Shown here: piece after piece, positions 8,917 to 17,671 of the stretch
Position numbering within the stretch: position 1 is the first letter of the stretch
How the letters are laid out: every line of letters begins with the position of its first letter
Source of the DNA: Halobaculum sp. CBA1158
GTDB taxonomy: Archaea; Halobacteriota; Halobacteria; Halobacteriales; Haloferacaceae
Length of the DNA stretch: 64,000 bases
Reading direction: 5' to 3'
Assembly (NCBI RefSeq): GCF_021431925.1
Contig: NZ_CP090371.1
Location: 2,046,001 to 2,110,000 of the forward strand
Notes under the pieces: model-generated
The model's database searches: none
The model's input: the letters and a program-made list of their open reading frames with translations, nothing else
Told to the model about the DNA's origin: nothing
Translations under genes and position numbers: made by a program

Positions 8917-8927
8917 ACAAATATATT
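8917..8927 (-). promoter_or_regulatory. TATA-like promoter of the CAP / DsbA-like operon
   Basis: An AT-rich AAATATATTTG element lies just after the stop codon of the PKD gene. It is centred about 28 bases before the leader ORF start, so the lipoprotein pair can be transcribed apart from the PKD gene. Confidence 0.5.
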
Positions 8928-8939
8928 TGCATCTAACTA

Positions 8940-11687
8940 TTAGCACATGACTGTGTCGTGGTGACTTTTATCCGATCCACACCGAACTTCGACTGTCCGA
9001 AGGGTCCCTGAGATATACGAACCAGTCTCTGGCTTCTTGAGTGAGTGCTCCGTTCTCACGGTACGTCCTTCACGCTCCCACAGCCATTCAGTCCAGGATT
9101 CCGTTTCCGCAAAGGATTCCATGGTGACGGTGAATTCGCGCTCGCTCGCGTACTCGTGGTAGTGAACTGTCCGGGTCCGTTCGACTTCAGTCAGGTACAG
9201 GTAGTCGGTGTCGTAGTAGGTGTAGCCACTATGGTCGTGGCCGGTGTACCAGACCTCGGTGTCGTATCTCCAGTTGGAGCACTCCCGTGAGAACCCGCCG
9301 TACGGACTCGGATTGAGATCCCAGTTCGTGCACGTCCTCGTGGTTCGGGTGTGTCGCTCACGGTCGTGATCATGGCCGTCGCCGACGACCACACGCTCGG
9401 TTCTAGTTTCACCAGTATAGCTCCATCCCGGGCGCTGATACTTGCTCGAAAGCCACCGATATTTGTCTTCGTAGTACGTCCGTTCCTCGGTCCGAACGTT
9501 CCGTTCCACGAGCTGCCAGTCGTCTCCTGCTCCGTCCGGATCCGACTGCCTGACGCGAGTGATCCGGCGAGATCGCTGCTCAACGCTTGTCCCCGTCGAT
9601 ACCCAGTTGTCCCCGAGCGTCGATGGCCGTCCAGCATCGGCCCTTACAGATACTGTTCGTCCTGTGAAGTACGTCCCGGAGTCGTGGACCGATCTCTTGA
9701 ACCAGCCTTCTCCTGTAGGTTGTTCATTGGATATGACACGTTCAATTGTATTACTGGTGGTCTCGTACCAGTACTCCGTGTAGGTCTTTGGTCGAACGTT
9801 GATGTCGACCGTTTTCAACGCCTCACCGTTCGGGCCTTGTGTCGAGATCAGTCTCGCCTTGTACGTTCCAGGATCGGAGTACGTATGAGATATATCGACA
9901 TTCACGCCGGCTGGTGTCCCTGAACCGCGAGTGATGGATCCGTCACCAAAAACGAGCCGGTAGTTCTGATGCGACCCGACTGTGAAAACGACACGTTCTC
10001 CTGGTTCGATCTCGAGACTGCCTTCCTGCGAGGTCCCCCCAGACTCCGTCGCGTGAAACACGATATGGTCATGTGTCTGTACTGAATGGACGCGGCTTAT
10101 CCACTTCTGTTCGCCTTGGTCACCATCTGCATCAACAGCCGAGAGCGAAACTTCCCTCGTGACCTTGCCGCCGCGCTCAGAGACGAACATGTGACGGATC
10201 TCTGTCTCTCGATCGCCGGAGAACCGACCGAGTGTATCAACGACAACCGCGGGATCGGTATCGTTTACTCGCCACGTTGCACGGACGATCTTCTGCTCTT
10301 CATGAGTGATTGTGGCGAGGAATTCGTAGGTTCCGAGTTCAACAGAGTCAGTTCCTGATGTCTGCGTACTGGAATCTGGGTCGTACGCAGACCTAATTGG
10401 AGAGATTTTTGGAACCGATCCACCAGGGAGGGATTCGATCGAATCGATAACTTTTGTCTCCTTCACCGCGGTCACGGTGTTCCCCTCGTCGTCCGTAACC
10501 GTCGCCGAGACTTCCACCGTGTCCCCGAGCATCCCGTCGATCCCGACGTTATTCACGAACCGATTCGCTTCTCGCTCCAACTGCGTCTGTCCCGGATCCC
10601 AACTGATCGTCAACTCTCCGCCGTCCGGATCGTACGCCTCCAGCGTGTACTCCTGTGTGCTTCCCACAGTCGCCGTGTCCGGTCCCTCGATCGAAACCAC
10701 CGGCGGACCCTCGTCGTACACTTCGACGGTCTTCGTCGCAGTCGTTCGCGCACCCTCGTCGTCGACGACGACGCCGCGAAGAGTGTAGGTCCCGATCTCC
10801 GAGAAGCCACATTCGACGACCGCACCCGTCTCGGAGCGATCGGGCCACAGTCGTCGAACGACGGTTCCGTCGGGGTCGTCGCCTCGAAGGACGAACGTCG
10901 CTTCGTGTCCGGACGCGACGCGGTCCGGCCCCTCGATCCTGGCAGTCGGTTCCTGGTTCGCCGGATCGACGGTCCCCGATCCGTCATCGGTGCCGTCGGT
11001 CGAGTCGGCCGCGCGAACGCGAACAGACTTCCTGAACGTGGCGGTCGCGCCGTCGTCGTCGGTAACGCGGACGCTGAAGGCGAACGTCTCGCCCGCGGGA
11101 AGATCGACGGTACGGTGGACCTCGCGACTCGACCGCCCGTCCGACCACGCGTACGACACGATCTCCCCGTCGGGATCGTACACGTTCGCCGTGAACGTCG
11201 CGGACTCCCCGCTGACTACGGTGTCCGGTCCGCCGATCCGGCCGGTCGGGGGTTCGTTTCGGGGCTCACTCGGGGTCGAGTTCGGCTCCGTCGAGGGATC
11301 GGATCCGGTATCCTCGTCGGATTCGGCGGCGAGAACGTCGACGTACAGCGTGTCACTTCGAGAGGCACCATCGTCGTCAGTAACGGTCAGCGTGACCTCG
11401 TACCGACCGACGCCGTCGGCGATGAAGGTGGTCGACGGTGCGGTCGGGTCCGCCGGAGTCGTCGTCGTTCCGTCGGGCGTCCGGATCGACCACTCGTGAG
11501 CGACGAGCCGACCGTCGGGGTCGAGCGAGCCACCCCCGTCGAGCCACACCGTGGCTCCGTGTTCGACGCGCTGATCGAGGCCGGCGTCCGCGAGCGGCGG
11601 ATCGTTCGCCGGCACGGAGTCTCCGACCGCCGGCGGCACGCCCGCCACCACGAGAGCGAGGGCGAGCGCGACCGGGATGAGTCTCAT
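8940..11687 (-). CDS. Secreted PKD-repeat surface protein with unusual aromatic C-terminus
   Basis: 915 residues starting with a Sec signal peptide (MRLIPVALALALVVAG, cleaved near residue 22). Four PKD-type beta-sandwich repeats follow (about 30-118, 145-230, 245-325, 328-415), each with the Y/V-x-W-x-D-G and V-T-D-D-x-G elements of PKD domains. One or two further Ig-like segments follow to about 650. The last 230 residues are of a type I do not recognise: rich in Tyr, Trp, Arg and His, with repeated short motifs such as TRTERVV and YDTEVWYTGHDH. No C-terminal membrane anchor or sortase-like signal is visible. The DNA changes from GC-rich in the PKD half to markedly less GC-rich in the C-terminal half, as if two parts of different origin were joined. 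The start is supported by a TATA box 33 bases upstream. PKD proteins usually serve adhesion or display. Confidence 0.85.
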   Translation of the reverse strand: MRLIPVALALALVVAGVPPAVGDSVPANDPPLADAGLDQRVEHGATVWLDGGGSLDPDGRLVAHEWSIRTPDGTTTTPADPTAPSTTFIADGVGRYEVTLTVTDDDGASRSDTLYVDVLAAESDEDTGSDPSTEPNSTPSEPRNEPPTGRIGGPDTVVSGESATFTANVYDPDGEIVSYAWSDGRSSREVHRTVDLPAGETFAFSVRVTDDDGATATFRKSVRVRAADSTDGTDDGSGTVDPANQEPTARIEGPDRVASGHEATFVLRGDDPDGTVVRRLWPDRSETGAVVECGFSEIGTYTLRGVVVDDEGARTTATKTVEVYDEGPPVVSIEGPDTATVGSTQEYTLEAYDPDGGELTISWDPGQTQLEREANRFVNNVGIDGMLGDTVEVSATVTDDEGNTVTAVKETKVIDSIESLPGGSVPKISPIRSAYDPDSSTQTSGTDSVELGTYEFLATITHEEQKIVRATWRVNDTDPAVVVDTLGRFSGDRETEIRHMFVSERGGKVTREVSLSAVDADGDQGEQKWISRVHSVQTHDHIVFHATESGGTSQEGSLEIEPGERVVFTVGSHQNYRLVFGDGSITRGSGTPAGVNVDISHTYSDPGTYKARLISTQGPNGEALKTVDINVRPKTYTEYWYETTSNTIERVISNEQPTGEGWFKRSVHDSGTYFTGRTVSVRADAGRPSTLGDNWVSTGTSVEQRSRRITRVRQSDPDGAGDDWQLVERNVRTEERTYYEDKYRWLSSKYQRPGWSYTGETRTERVVVGDGHDHDRERHTRTTRTCTNWDLNPSPYGGFSRECSNWRYDTEVWYTGHDHSGYTYYDTDYLYLTEVERTRTVHYHEYASEREFTVTMESFAETESWTEWLWEREGRTVRTEHSLKKPETGSYISGTLRTVEVRCGSDKSHHDTVMC

Positions 11688-11712
11688 ACGTGACGAGAGT
11701 TGTAGACAATTA

Positions 11713-11725
11713 CAATATAAAATTA
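11713..11725 (-). promoter_or_regulatory. TATA box of the PKD gene
   Basis: A very AT-rich stretch around 11704-11750, reading ATAATTTTATATTG on the minus strand, is centred about 33 bases before the PKD start codon. It is by far the strongest AT island in this part of the window. Confidence 0.6.
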
Positions 11726-11930
11726 TAGAATTTTCTTTAAAATTTGTGTCCGGCGACCCGTTCGGTCCTATCCTCGTCTCGATACCGCCTCCGATCCGTA
11801 TCGTCGGTTCGCCCGCGACCACTCGGATTCCGAAACCCTCACGATCGACCCTTTGCGAACCCATAGCAAGGCATTTGTCCCGGGCAGAACAACTGCCAAC
11901 TACTGCCCATCGGAGGGCCGATCAGTACTT

Positions 11931-13823
11931 ATGTCCGACGACGAACTCATCTGGCGGATCGCTGGCGGGTCGGGGGACGGTATCGCCTCGACCAGTCAGA
12001 ACTTCGCCAAGGCCCTGATGCGGTCGGGGCTCCACGTATTCACGCATCGTCACTACCCCTCGCGCATCCGGGGTGGCCACACCTACGTCGAGGTACGCGC
12101 CTCCGCCGATCCCGTCAAGTCACGCGGGGACGGCTACAACTTCCTGCTGGCGCTCGGCGACTCGTTCGCCCGCAACCCCCAGGAGGAGGCCTACTACGGA
12201 AACGAGGAGGTCAAACCGCTCTCGGAGAACCTCGACGAACTCCGAGAAGGCGGGGTCATCGTCTACGACTCCGGCCTGCTCGACCCCTCCGAGATCCCGG
12301 ACTTCGACGAGCGCGTCGAGGAGAACGACTGGCACGTGTACGACATCGACCTCCGGTCGCTCGCCCGCGATCAGGGTCGCGAGGTCATGCGAAACACCGC
12401 CGGCGTCGGCGTCACCTGCGCGATCACCGGCATCCCGCTCGACGCCATCGAGGAGTTGATGCGCGACGCGATGCCCGAGAAGATCCTCGAGCCGAACGTC
12501 GAGATCATGGAGACGGCGTCCGATCTCGTCCGCGAGGAGTACGACGTGGACGCGCCCGACGTGTCCGTCCCGACGGGCGAACACGACGAAGAGCAGGTCC
12601 TGATGTCCGGCTCCGACGCCATCGCCTACGGCGCGATCGACGAGGGCTGTCGCTTCATCGCGGGCTACCCCATGACGCCGTGGACCGAGGTGTTCACGAT
12701 CATGAGCCAGAACCTGCCCGAACTGGGCGGGATCTCCGAGCAGGTCGAAGACGAGATCGCCGCGGCCGCGCTCGCCATCGGCGCTTCCCACATGGGCGTC
12801 AAGGCGATGTCCGGCTCCTCCGGCGGCGGGTTCGCCCTGATGGGCGAGCCGCTCGGCCTCGCGGAGATGACCGAGACGCCGCTGGTGCTCATCGAGGCCA
12901 TGCGCGCCGGCCCGTCGACGGGGATGCCCACCAAGCCCGAACAGGCCGACCTCGAGCACGTCCTGTACACGTCGCAGGGCGACTCCCAGCGCGTCGTGCT
13001 CGCGCCCGGCACCGTCGCCGAGGCGTACGAGGCGTCTCGGCGGGCGTTCCAGCTCGCCTACGAGTACCAGATCCCGACGATGATCGTCTACGACCAGAAG
13101 CTGTCGGGAGAGCTGACGAACGTCCCGGCCTCGCACTTCGACCGCGAGCCGAACCCGGACATCGGTGCGACGCTCACCGAGGAGGAACTGGCCGACCAGC
13201 CCCACACGGCCGACGGCAAGTTCCACCGCTTCCAGCACGAGGGCGAGAACGGCGTCTCGCCGCGCTCGGTGCCCGGCCAGAAGGCCGGCCGCTACCTCGC
13301 GACCGGCAACGAGCACAACCCGGCCGGCCACATCAGCGAGGACCCGGACAACCGGGTCGCGCAGATGGACCGTCGTCAGCGCAAGCTCGACGCCATCCGC
13401 GAGGACCTCGACGGCGACGGACTGCTCGTCGAGCACGGCCCCGAGGAGGCCGAGTACGGCGTCCTCACCTTCGGCTCCCAGCAGGGGACCGTCGAGGAGG
13501 CGGTCGACCGACTCAACGAGGACGGCCACTCGGTGAAGGCGCTGACCGTCGCCGAACTCGCGCCGTACCCGGCCGACGCGGTCCGCGCGTTCCTCGACTC
13601 CGTCGACGAGGCGCTGGTCGTCGAGATGAACGCCTCGGCGCAGTTCCGCGGCCTGACCCAGAAGGAGCTCGGCACGCACGGGGAGATGCTCTCCTCGCTG
13701 CTGAAGTACAACGGCAACCCCTTCGAGCCGGCGGAGATCGTCGAAGGGTTCACCACGAAGATCGTCGACGACGGGGAGCTCCCCGGCAACGAGACGAAGT
13801 TCGTGCCCGCGGCAGGTGACTGA
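11931..13823 (+). CDS. korA: 2-oxoacid:ferredoxin oxidoreductase, alpha (gamma-alpha fused) subunit
   Basis: 630 residues. The N-terminal 190 residues form the gamma-type domain (IAGGSGDGIASTSQNFA, HYPSRIRGGHTYVEVR). The rest is the alpha subunit with GYPMTPWTEVFTIMSQ and AMSGSSGGGFALMGEPLG. With the beta subunit it oxidatively decarboxylates a 2-oxoacid to the acyl-CoA, reducing ferredoxin. In haloarchaea this replaces the 2-oxoacid dehydrogenase complexes. The sequence looks closest to the 2-oxoglutarate enzyme (KorA) of Halobacterium as I remember it; a pyruvate enzyme is the alternative. The ATG giving MSDDELIW is chosen because the gamma-domain consensus begins there. The beta gene follows 2 bases after the stop. 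Confidence 0.9.
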   Translation: MSDDELIWRIAGGSGDGIASTSQNFAKALMRSGLHVFTHRHYPSRIRGGHTYVEVRASADPVKSRGDGYNFLLALGDSFARNPQEEAYYGNEEVKPLSENLDELREGGVIVYDSGLLDPSEIPDFDERVEENDWHVYDIDLRSLARDQGREVMRNTAGVGVTCAITGIPLDAIEELMRDAMPEKILEPNVEIMETASDLVREEYDVDAPDVSVPTGEHDEEQVLMSGSDAIAYGAIDEGCRFIAGYPMTPWTEVFTIMSQNLPELGGISEQVEDEIAAAALAIGASHMGVKAMSGSSGGGFALMGEPLGLAEMTETPLVLIEAMRAGPSTGMPTKPEQADLEHVLYTSQGDSQRVVLAPGTVAEAYEASRRAFQLAYEYQIPTMIVYDQKLSGELTNVPASHFDREPNPDIGATLTEEELADQPHTADGKFHRFQHEGENGVSPRSVPGQKAGRYLATGNEHNPAGHISEDPDNRVAQMDRRQRKLDAIREDLDGDGLLVEHGPEEAEYGVLTFGSQQGTVEEAVDRLNEDGHSVKALTVAELAPYPADAVRAFLDSVDEALVVEMNASAQFRGLTQKELGTHGEMLSSLLKYNGNPFEPAEIVEGFTTKIVDDGELPGNETKFVPAAGD

Positions 13824-13825
13824 CA

Positions 13826-14764
13826 ATGAGCGCATTCAGTGCAATCGGCGAGGAACGAGAGATCGACCGCAACGAGTACACGCCCGAGATCGAACCGCAG
13901 CCGACGTGGTGTCCAGGCTGTGGCGACTTCGGCGTCCTGAAGGCGCTGAAGGGCGCGCTGCCGGAGGTCGGCCGCACGCCCGAAGAGACGCTTCTCGTGA
14001 CCGGAATCGGCTGCTCGGGTAAGCTGAACAGCTACCTCGACAGCTACGGATTCCACACGATCCACGGCCGCTCGCTGCCCGTCGCCCGCGCGGCGAAGCT
14101 CGCCAACCCCGACGTCGAGGTCGTCGCCGCCGGCGGCGACGGCGACGGCTACGGGATCGGCGGGAACCACTTCATGCACACCGCCCGGGAGAACCACGAT
14201 ATGACGTATATCGTGTTCAACAACGAGATCTTCGGCCTGACGAAGGGACAGACCTCCCCGACCAGTCCGAAGGGGCACAAGTCGAAGACCCAGCCCCACG
14301 GCTCGGCGAAGACGCCGATCCGACCCCTGTCGCTGTCGCTGACCTCGGGCGCGTCGTTCGTCGCCCGGACGGCCGCGGTCAACCCGAACCAGGCCCAGCG
14401 CATCCTCAAGGAGGCGATGGAGCACGACGGGTTCGCGCACATCGACTTCCTGACGCAGTGTCCGACGTGGAACAAGGACGCGAAACAGTACGTCCCCTAC
14501 ACGGACATCAACGAGTCCGACGACTACGACTTCGATCCGACGAATCGCGCCGACGCCCAGGAGCTCATGCGCGAGACCGAGGACAAACTGTACGAGGGCG
14601 AAGTCCTGACGGGCGTCTACTACCGCGAGGACGATCGGCCCTCCTACCAGGAGGAGAAACAGCAGATCGGCGAGATGCCCGACGAACCGCTCGCCGAGCG
14701 CTACTTCGACGGCGACTACGAGTGGGAGCGCTCGTACGACCGGTTCATCGACAAGCACAAGTGA
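13826..14764 (+). CDS. korB: 2-oxoacid:ferredoxin oxidoreductase, beta subunit
   Basis: 312 residues. This subunit binds thiamine diphosphate and the iron-sulfur cluster. Visible are the CPGCGDFG motif (Cys29, Cys32), a third conserved cysteine in GIGCSGK (Cys63), and the thiamine diphosphate/Mg motif GDGDGYGIGGNH (104-115). It lies immediately downstream of the alpha gene in the same operon. The C-terminal fifth is acidic. The substrate assignment (2-oxoglutarate rather than pyruvate) follows that of the alpha subunit and is less certain than the enzyme class. Confidence 0.93.
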   Translation: MSAFSAIGEEREIDRNEYTPEIEPQPTWCPGCGDFGVLKALKGALPEVGRTPEETLLVTGIGCSGKLNSYLDSYGFHTIHGRSLPVARAAKLANPDVEVVAAGGDGDGYGIGGNHFMHTARENHDMTYIVFNNEIFGLTKGQTSPTSPKGHKSKTQPHGSAKTPIRPLSLSLTSGASFVARTAAVNPNQAQRILKEAMEHDGFAHIDFLTQCPTWNKDAKQYVPYTDINESDDYDFDPTNRADAQELMRETEDKLYEGEVLTGVYYREDDRPSYQEEKQQIGEMPDEPLAERYFDGDYEWERSYDRFIDKHK

Positions 14765-14872
14765 GCCAGACGGGGGTTACGGCCGGCGAGACGGCCGATA
14801 CCCCCCGAATTCGGCAGTATCGTCGGTAGCTCGCCGCCGCGTCCGGCGGCGATCCGGGCGGTGACAATCGCG

Positions 14873-14882
14873 TTTTCTTCTT
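14873..14882 (+). terminator. Oligo-T stretch after korAB
   Basis: TTTTCTTCTT lies about 110 bases after the korB stop and just before the Lrp promoter. Pyrimidine/T-rich runs like this act as archaeal terminators. No strong hairpin is seen with it. Confidence 0.4.
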
Positions 14883-14920
14883 CGCAAGGTATTTTTTCGA
14901 CGGCGCGAAATATCCCTGTA

Positions 14921-15349
14921 ATGAGCACGACCTCTACGGCCGATCGCATCCTCGAAGCGCTCGAGGAGGATGCGCAGGCCTCCTACGCCGAGATCGCCGA
15001 CCGCGCCGGCGTCTCCAAGCCGACCGTCCGCAAATACATCAACCAACTGGAAGACGAGGGCGTCATCGTCGGCTACTCCGCGGAGATCGACCCGAAGAAG
15101 CTCTCGGGGCAGACGATCGCGCTCGTCGGTATCGAGGTCGACAGCGAGCGCTACGTGGAAGCAACGCGCGCCCTGAGAGAGTTGGACTCCGTCGTCTCGC
15201 TGTACACGTCCTCCGGCGACCACATGTTCATGGCCGAGGTCCGCGCGTCCGACGGCGACGAACTGGGCGATGTCATCTCGGAGGAGATCGGCGGCATCGA
15301 CGGCGTCACCGCCGCTCACCCGTCGGTACTGCAGGAGCGGCTCAAGTAA
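14921..15349 (+). CDS. Lrp/AsnC-family transcriptional regulator
   Basis: 142 residues. An N-terminal winged helix-turn-helix (ILEALEEDAQASYAEIADRAGVSKPTVRKYINQLEDEGVI) is followed by a RAM/ligand-binding domain with the glycine-rich turn SSGDHMFMAEV. It is a DNA-binding regulator that forms dimers or octamers and often senses amino acids. The sequence resembles haloarchaeal LrpA1, known in Halobacterium to respond to aspartate/glutamate metabolism, but I cannot settle the orthology by eye. A T-rich TATA-like element (TTTTTTC) 26 bases before the ATG marks its own promoter. Its position after korAB suggests a link to central carbon/nitrogen balance (inference). Confidence 0.9.
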   Translation: MSTTSTADRILEALEEDAQASYAEIADRAGVSKPTVRKYINQLEDEGVIVGYSAEIDPKKLSGQTIALVGIEVDSERYVEATRALRELDSVVSLYTSSGDHMFMAEVRASDGDELGDVISEEIGGIDGVTAAHPSVLQERLK

Positions 15350-15493
15350 CACGAGGGCGGTATCTCCCAAGCAACGGGGCAACGGGACAAGAGCAGCGGG
15401 ACGACGGGGTGACTTGGCGGACGGGGCGGTGAAGCGACGGAGCGACGGGAACCCCCGATCACTAACTATCCTCCCGGCATCGCGTCCGACAGG

Positions 15494-15700
15494 GTGAATC
15501 CCGTGTCTCACGCGCTACACGACGAGGGTACACTCACCGAGGCGTGCGAGCGGTGCGGTGCGGAAACCCCCCACGACGTGTCCGTGGAGATCCGAACGGA
15601 GGGATCAGGGCAGAACAAGGCGTTCTCCCGGGAGCCGTACCGGGTGGCGACCTGTGGTGCCTGCGGGCACGAGTCCGCCACGCGGATGAACGACCAGTAG
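15494..15700 (+). CDS. Small zinc-ribbon protein (DUF7835-like)
   Basis: 68 residues. Two Cys pairs, CERCG near residue 19 and CGACG near residue 54, form a zinc beta-ribbon. The spacing and the HDVSVEI and YRVATC flanks look like a conserved haloarchaeal small zinc-finger family. GTG starts are available at 15494 and 15503; the first is used here. Function unknown; such proteins often bind RNA, DNA or partner proteins. There is no clear promoter directly upstream, only a G-rich repetitive stretch. Confidence 0.7.
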   Translation: MNPVSHALHDEGTLTEACERCGAETPHDVSVEIRTEGSGQNKAFSREPYRVATCGACGHESATRMNDQ

Positions 15701-15717
15701 GGGCACCCTGTCACGCG

Positions 15718-15723
15718 TTTTTT
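15718..15723 (+). terminator. T6 terminator after the zinc-ribbon gene
   Basis: Six T residues follow a GC-rich stretch about 18 bases after the stop codon, which is the form of a simple archaeal intrinsic terminator. Confidence 0.45.
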
Positions 15724-15799
15724 CGACCGCGTCGAGAACGCCGTTCACTTCCGCCGCGCGTGGCGAAGGTTTTGGGCACTCCGGTCCTCAGGTGTCGAC

Positions 15800-17194
15800 A
15801 TGGACGAGCGGCTCCCCGGTGCGCCGACCGACGACCAGCGGGGGGGCCGCGTCGTGTTGCACGTCGACATGGACTGCTTTTACGCCTCCTGCGAGCGCCT
15901 GAAGGAGCCCGTCCTCGCGGAGGAGCCGGTCGTGGTCGGCATGGGGTACGAGCCCGGGGACACGATCGGCGCGGTCGCGACCGCGAGCTACGAGGCCCGC
16001 GCGTTCGGCGTCGAGTCGGCACAGCCCATCTCGGAGGCGCTGGATCGACTCCCCCGCGTCGCGGACGCCGACCCCGACGACCCGGACGCGCCCGACCCGG
16101 AGGCGGCCGGCCACTACCGCCCGGTCGACATGGAGTTCTACAAGGAGGTCGCCGCCGACGTGAAGGCGGTCCTGCACGATCTGGCCGACACGGTCCGGGA
16201 GGTGAGCATCGACGAGGCGTACCTCGACGTGACCGACCGGACGTCGTGGGCGACCGTCGGCGACAGCGACGGCGACGACGACGACGATCGAGGGGACGAC
16301 CGGACCCTCGCCGAAGGGTTCGCTCGACACGTCCGCCAGCGCATCGAGCGCGAGGCGGGCGTGCCCGCCAGCGTCGGCGTCGCGCCGAACATGGCGACCG
16401 CGAAGGTCGCGTCCGATCACGACAAGCCCGAGGGGCTGACCGTCGTCCGGCCGGGCGAAGCGGCCGAGTTCCTCGCGCCGCTTCCCGTCTCGGACATCCA
16501 CGGCGTCGGTCCCGTCACCGCGAGCGACCTCGCGGGGATGGGGATCGAGACCGCCGGCGACCTCGCGGACGCGGACCCGACGGAACTGGAGGCGCGGTTC
16601 GGGTCGCGCGGGCGGGAGTTCCACGAGCGCGCGAACGGCCGGGACGACCGCGAGGTGACGCCCACCGGCCGCCCGAAGTCGCTCTCGCGGGAGTCGGCCT
16701 TCGCCGAGGCGACCGACGACGACGAGGCGAAGCGAGAGAGGGTCCGCGCGCTCGCGGCGGACGTGGCCGACCGGGCGCGCTCGCGGGAGGCGATGTACCG
16801 CACCATCGGCGTGAAGGTGGTGCGCCCCCCGTTCGACGTGAACACGCGCGCCGACTCGCTGTCGGGGCCGGTCGACGACCCCGACCTCGTCGAGGAGGTG
16901 GCGCTCGACCTGCTCGAGGAGTTCGAGGGCGAGGCGGTCAGAAAGCTCGGCGTCCGGGTGTCGAAGCTCTCCTTCGCCGAAGCTGACCAGGCGACGCTCG
17001 GCGGCTACGAGGGCGACACCGGCGGCGACGCCGACGCGATCTCGACCACGAACACGGACGGCAACGCCGGCGGTGTGACGCGTCGATCGGCCGACGGCGA
17101 CGCGACGCTCGACGAGTGGACCGACGCGGACCACGACGCCGAGCGCGAGCGCCGGGGGCGACGGGGACAGGTCGACCTCGGCGAGTTCGAGTAA
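15800..17194 (+). CDS. dinB: DNA polymerase IV (Y-family translesion polymerase)
   Basis: 464 residues. The catalytic palm motifs are present: VLHVDMDCFYASCE near residue 20 and SIDEAYLDV near 135. Helix-hairpin-helix and little-finger regions follow (VSDIHGVGPVTASDLAGMGI; RESAFAEATDD). It copies past DNA lesions at low fidelity. The C-terminal end, after an acidic low-complexity linker, is GQVDLGEFE; QVDLGEF fits the QxxLxxF part of a PCNA-binding PIP box, so the linker probably tethers the polymerase to the sliding clamp. An acidic insert (DGDDDDDRGDD) around 155-165 is a halophile feature. The gene is monocistronic. Confidence 0.94.
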   Translation: MDERLPGAPTDDQRGGRVVLHVDMDCFYASCERLKEPVLAEEPVVVGMGYEPGDTIGAVATASYEARAFGVESAQPISEALDRLPRVADADPDDPDAPDPEAAGHYRPVDMEFYKEVAADVKAVLHDLADTVREVSIDEAYLDVTDRTSWATVGDSDGDDDDDRGDDRTLAEGFARHVRQRIEREAGVPASVGVAPNMATAKVASDHDKPEGLTVVRPGEAAEFLAPLPVSDIHGVGPVTASDLAGMGIETAGDLADADPTELEARFGSRGREFHERANGRDDREVTPTGRPKSLSRESAFAEATDDDEAKRERVRALAADVADRARSREAMYRTIGVKVVRPPFDVNTRADSLSGPVDDPDLVEEVALDLLEEFEGEAVRKLGVRVSKLSFAEADQATLGGYEGDTGGDADAISTTNTDGNAGGVTRRSADGDATLDEWTDADHDAERERRGRRGQVDLGEFE

Positions 17195-17264
17195 GGCCAG
17201 CGCCGGGGGCGACGCGCCGCCGGTCGGCGACGGACCTTTCGGGCACGGACGACACGGATCGGAC

Positions 17265-17666
17265 ATGGCAGGCGTCGCGACCGGACTGGTGCTCGGGAGC
17301 CTCGTCGGCGCTGTGGCAACGGCCGCGGGGTCGTACTTCGTGTTCCGCCGCCGCCGACGCGCCGAGACGGACCACCTCCGGCTCGCGTTCCGAACCGAAC
17401 TGGAGGCGCTGTCGTACGTGGCCGACCTGGCCGAGGAGGGGCGCTACGAGGCGCTCGCCGCGAGCGTCGAGCCCCCGCAGGTGTACGAGAACAACGCCGA
17501 CCGCGTGGGGCACCTGACGGACGACGAGGTCGAGGCGCTGGTCGCCTTCTACACGGACCTGTACTGGCTCCGCGACCAGCAGGACGTCGAGGACAAGAAG
17601 GACCGCGTCGACGAGGTCGCGAAGAAGTGGCACGAGGCTGTCGAGGCGGTCCGTGCGGCGTCCTGA
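17265..17666 (+). CDS. Small membrane-anchored protein, function unknown
   Basis: 133 residues. One N-terminal membrane helix (about 3-26, GLVLGSLVGAVATAAGSYFV) followed by RRRRR gives an N-out, C-in orientation by the positive-inside rule. The rest is a mostly helical soluble domain with AFRTELEALSYVADLAEEGRY and AFYTDLYWLRDQQDVEDKKD. I do not recognise a family. It lies between dinB and a convergent DehI-family gene, 5 bases from the latter's stop. Confidence 0.7.
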   Translation: MAGVATGLVLGSLVGAVATAAGSYFVFRRRRRAETDHLRLAFRTELEALSYVADLAEEGRYEALAASVEPPQVYENNADRVGHLTDDEVEALVAFYTDLYWLRDQQDVEDKKDRVDEVAKKWHEAVEAVRAAS

Positions 17667-17671
17667 TCCGG

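Noticed and set aside
11688-11864. A start at 11864 for the PKD protein
   Set aside because: It would place 59 residues before a textbook signal peptide and run through the AT-rich promoter.
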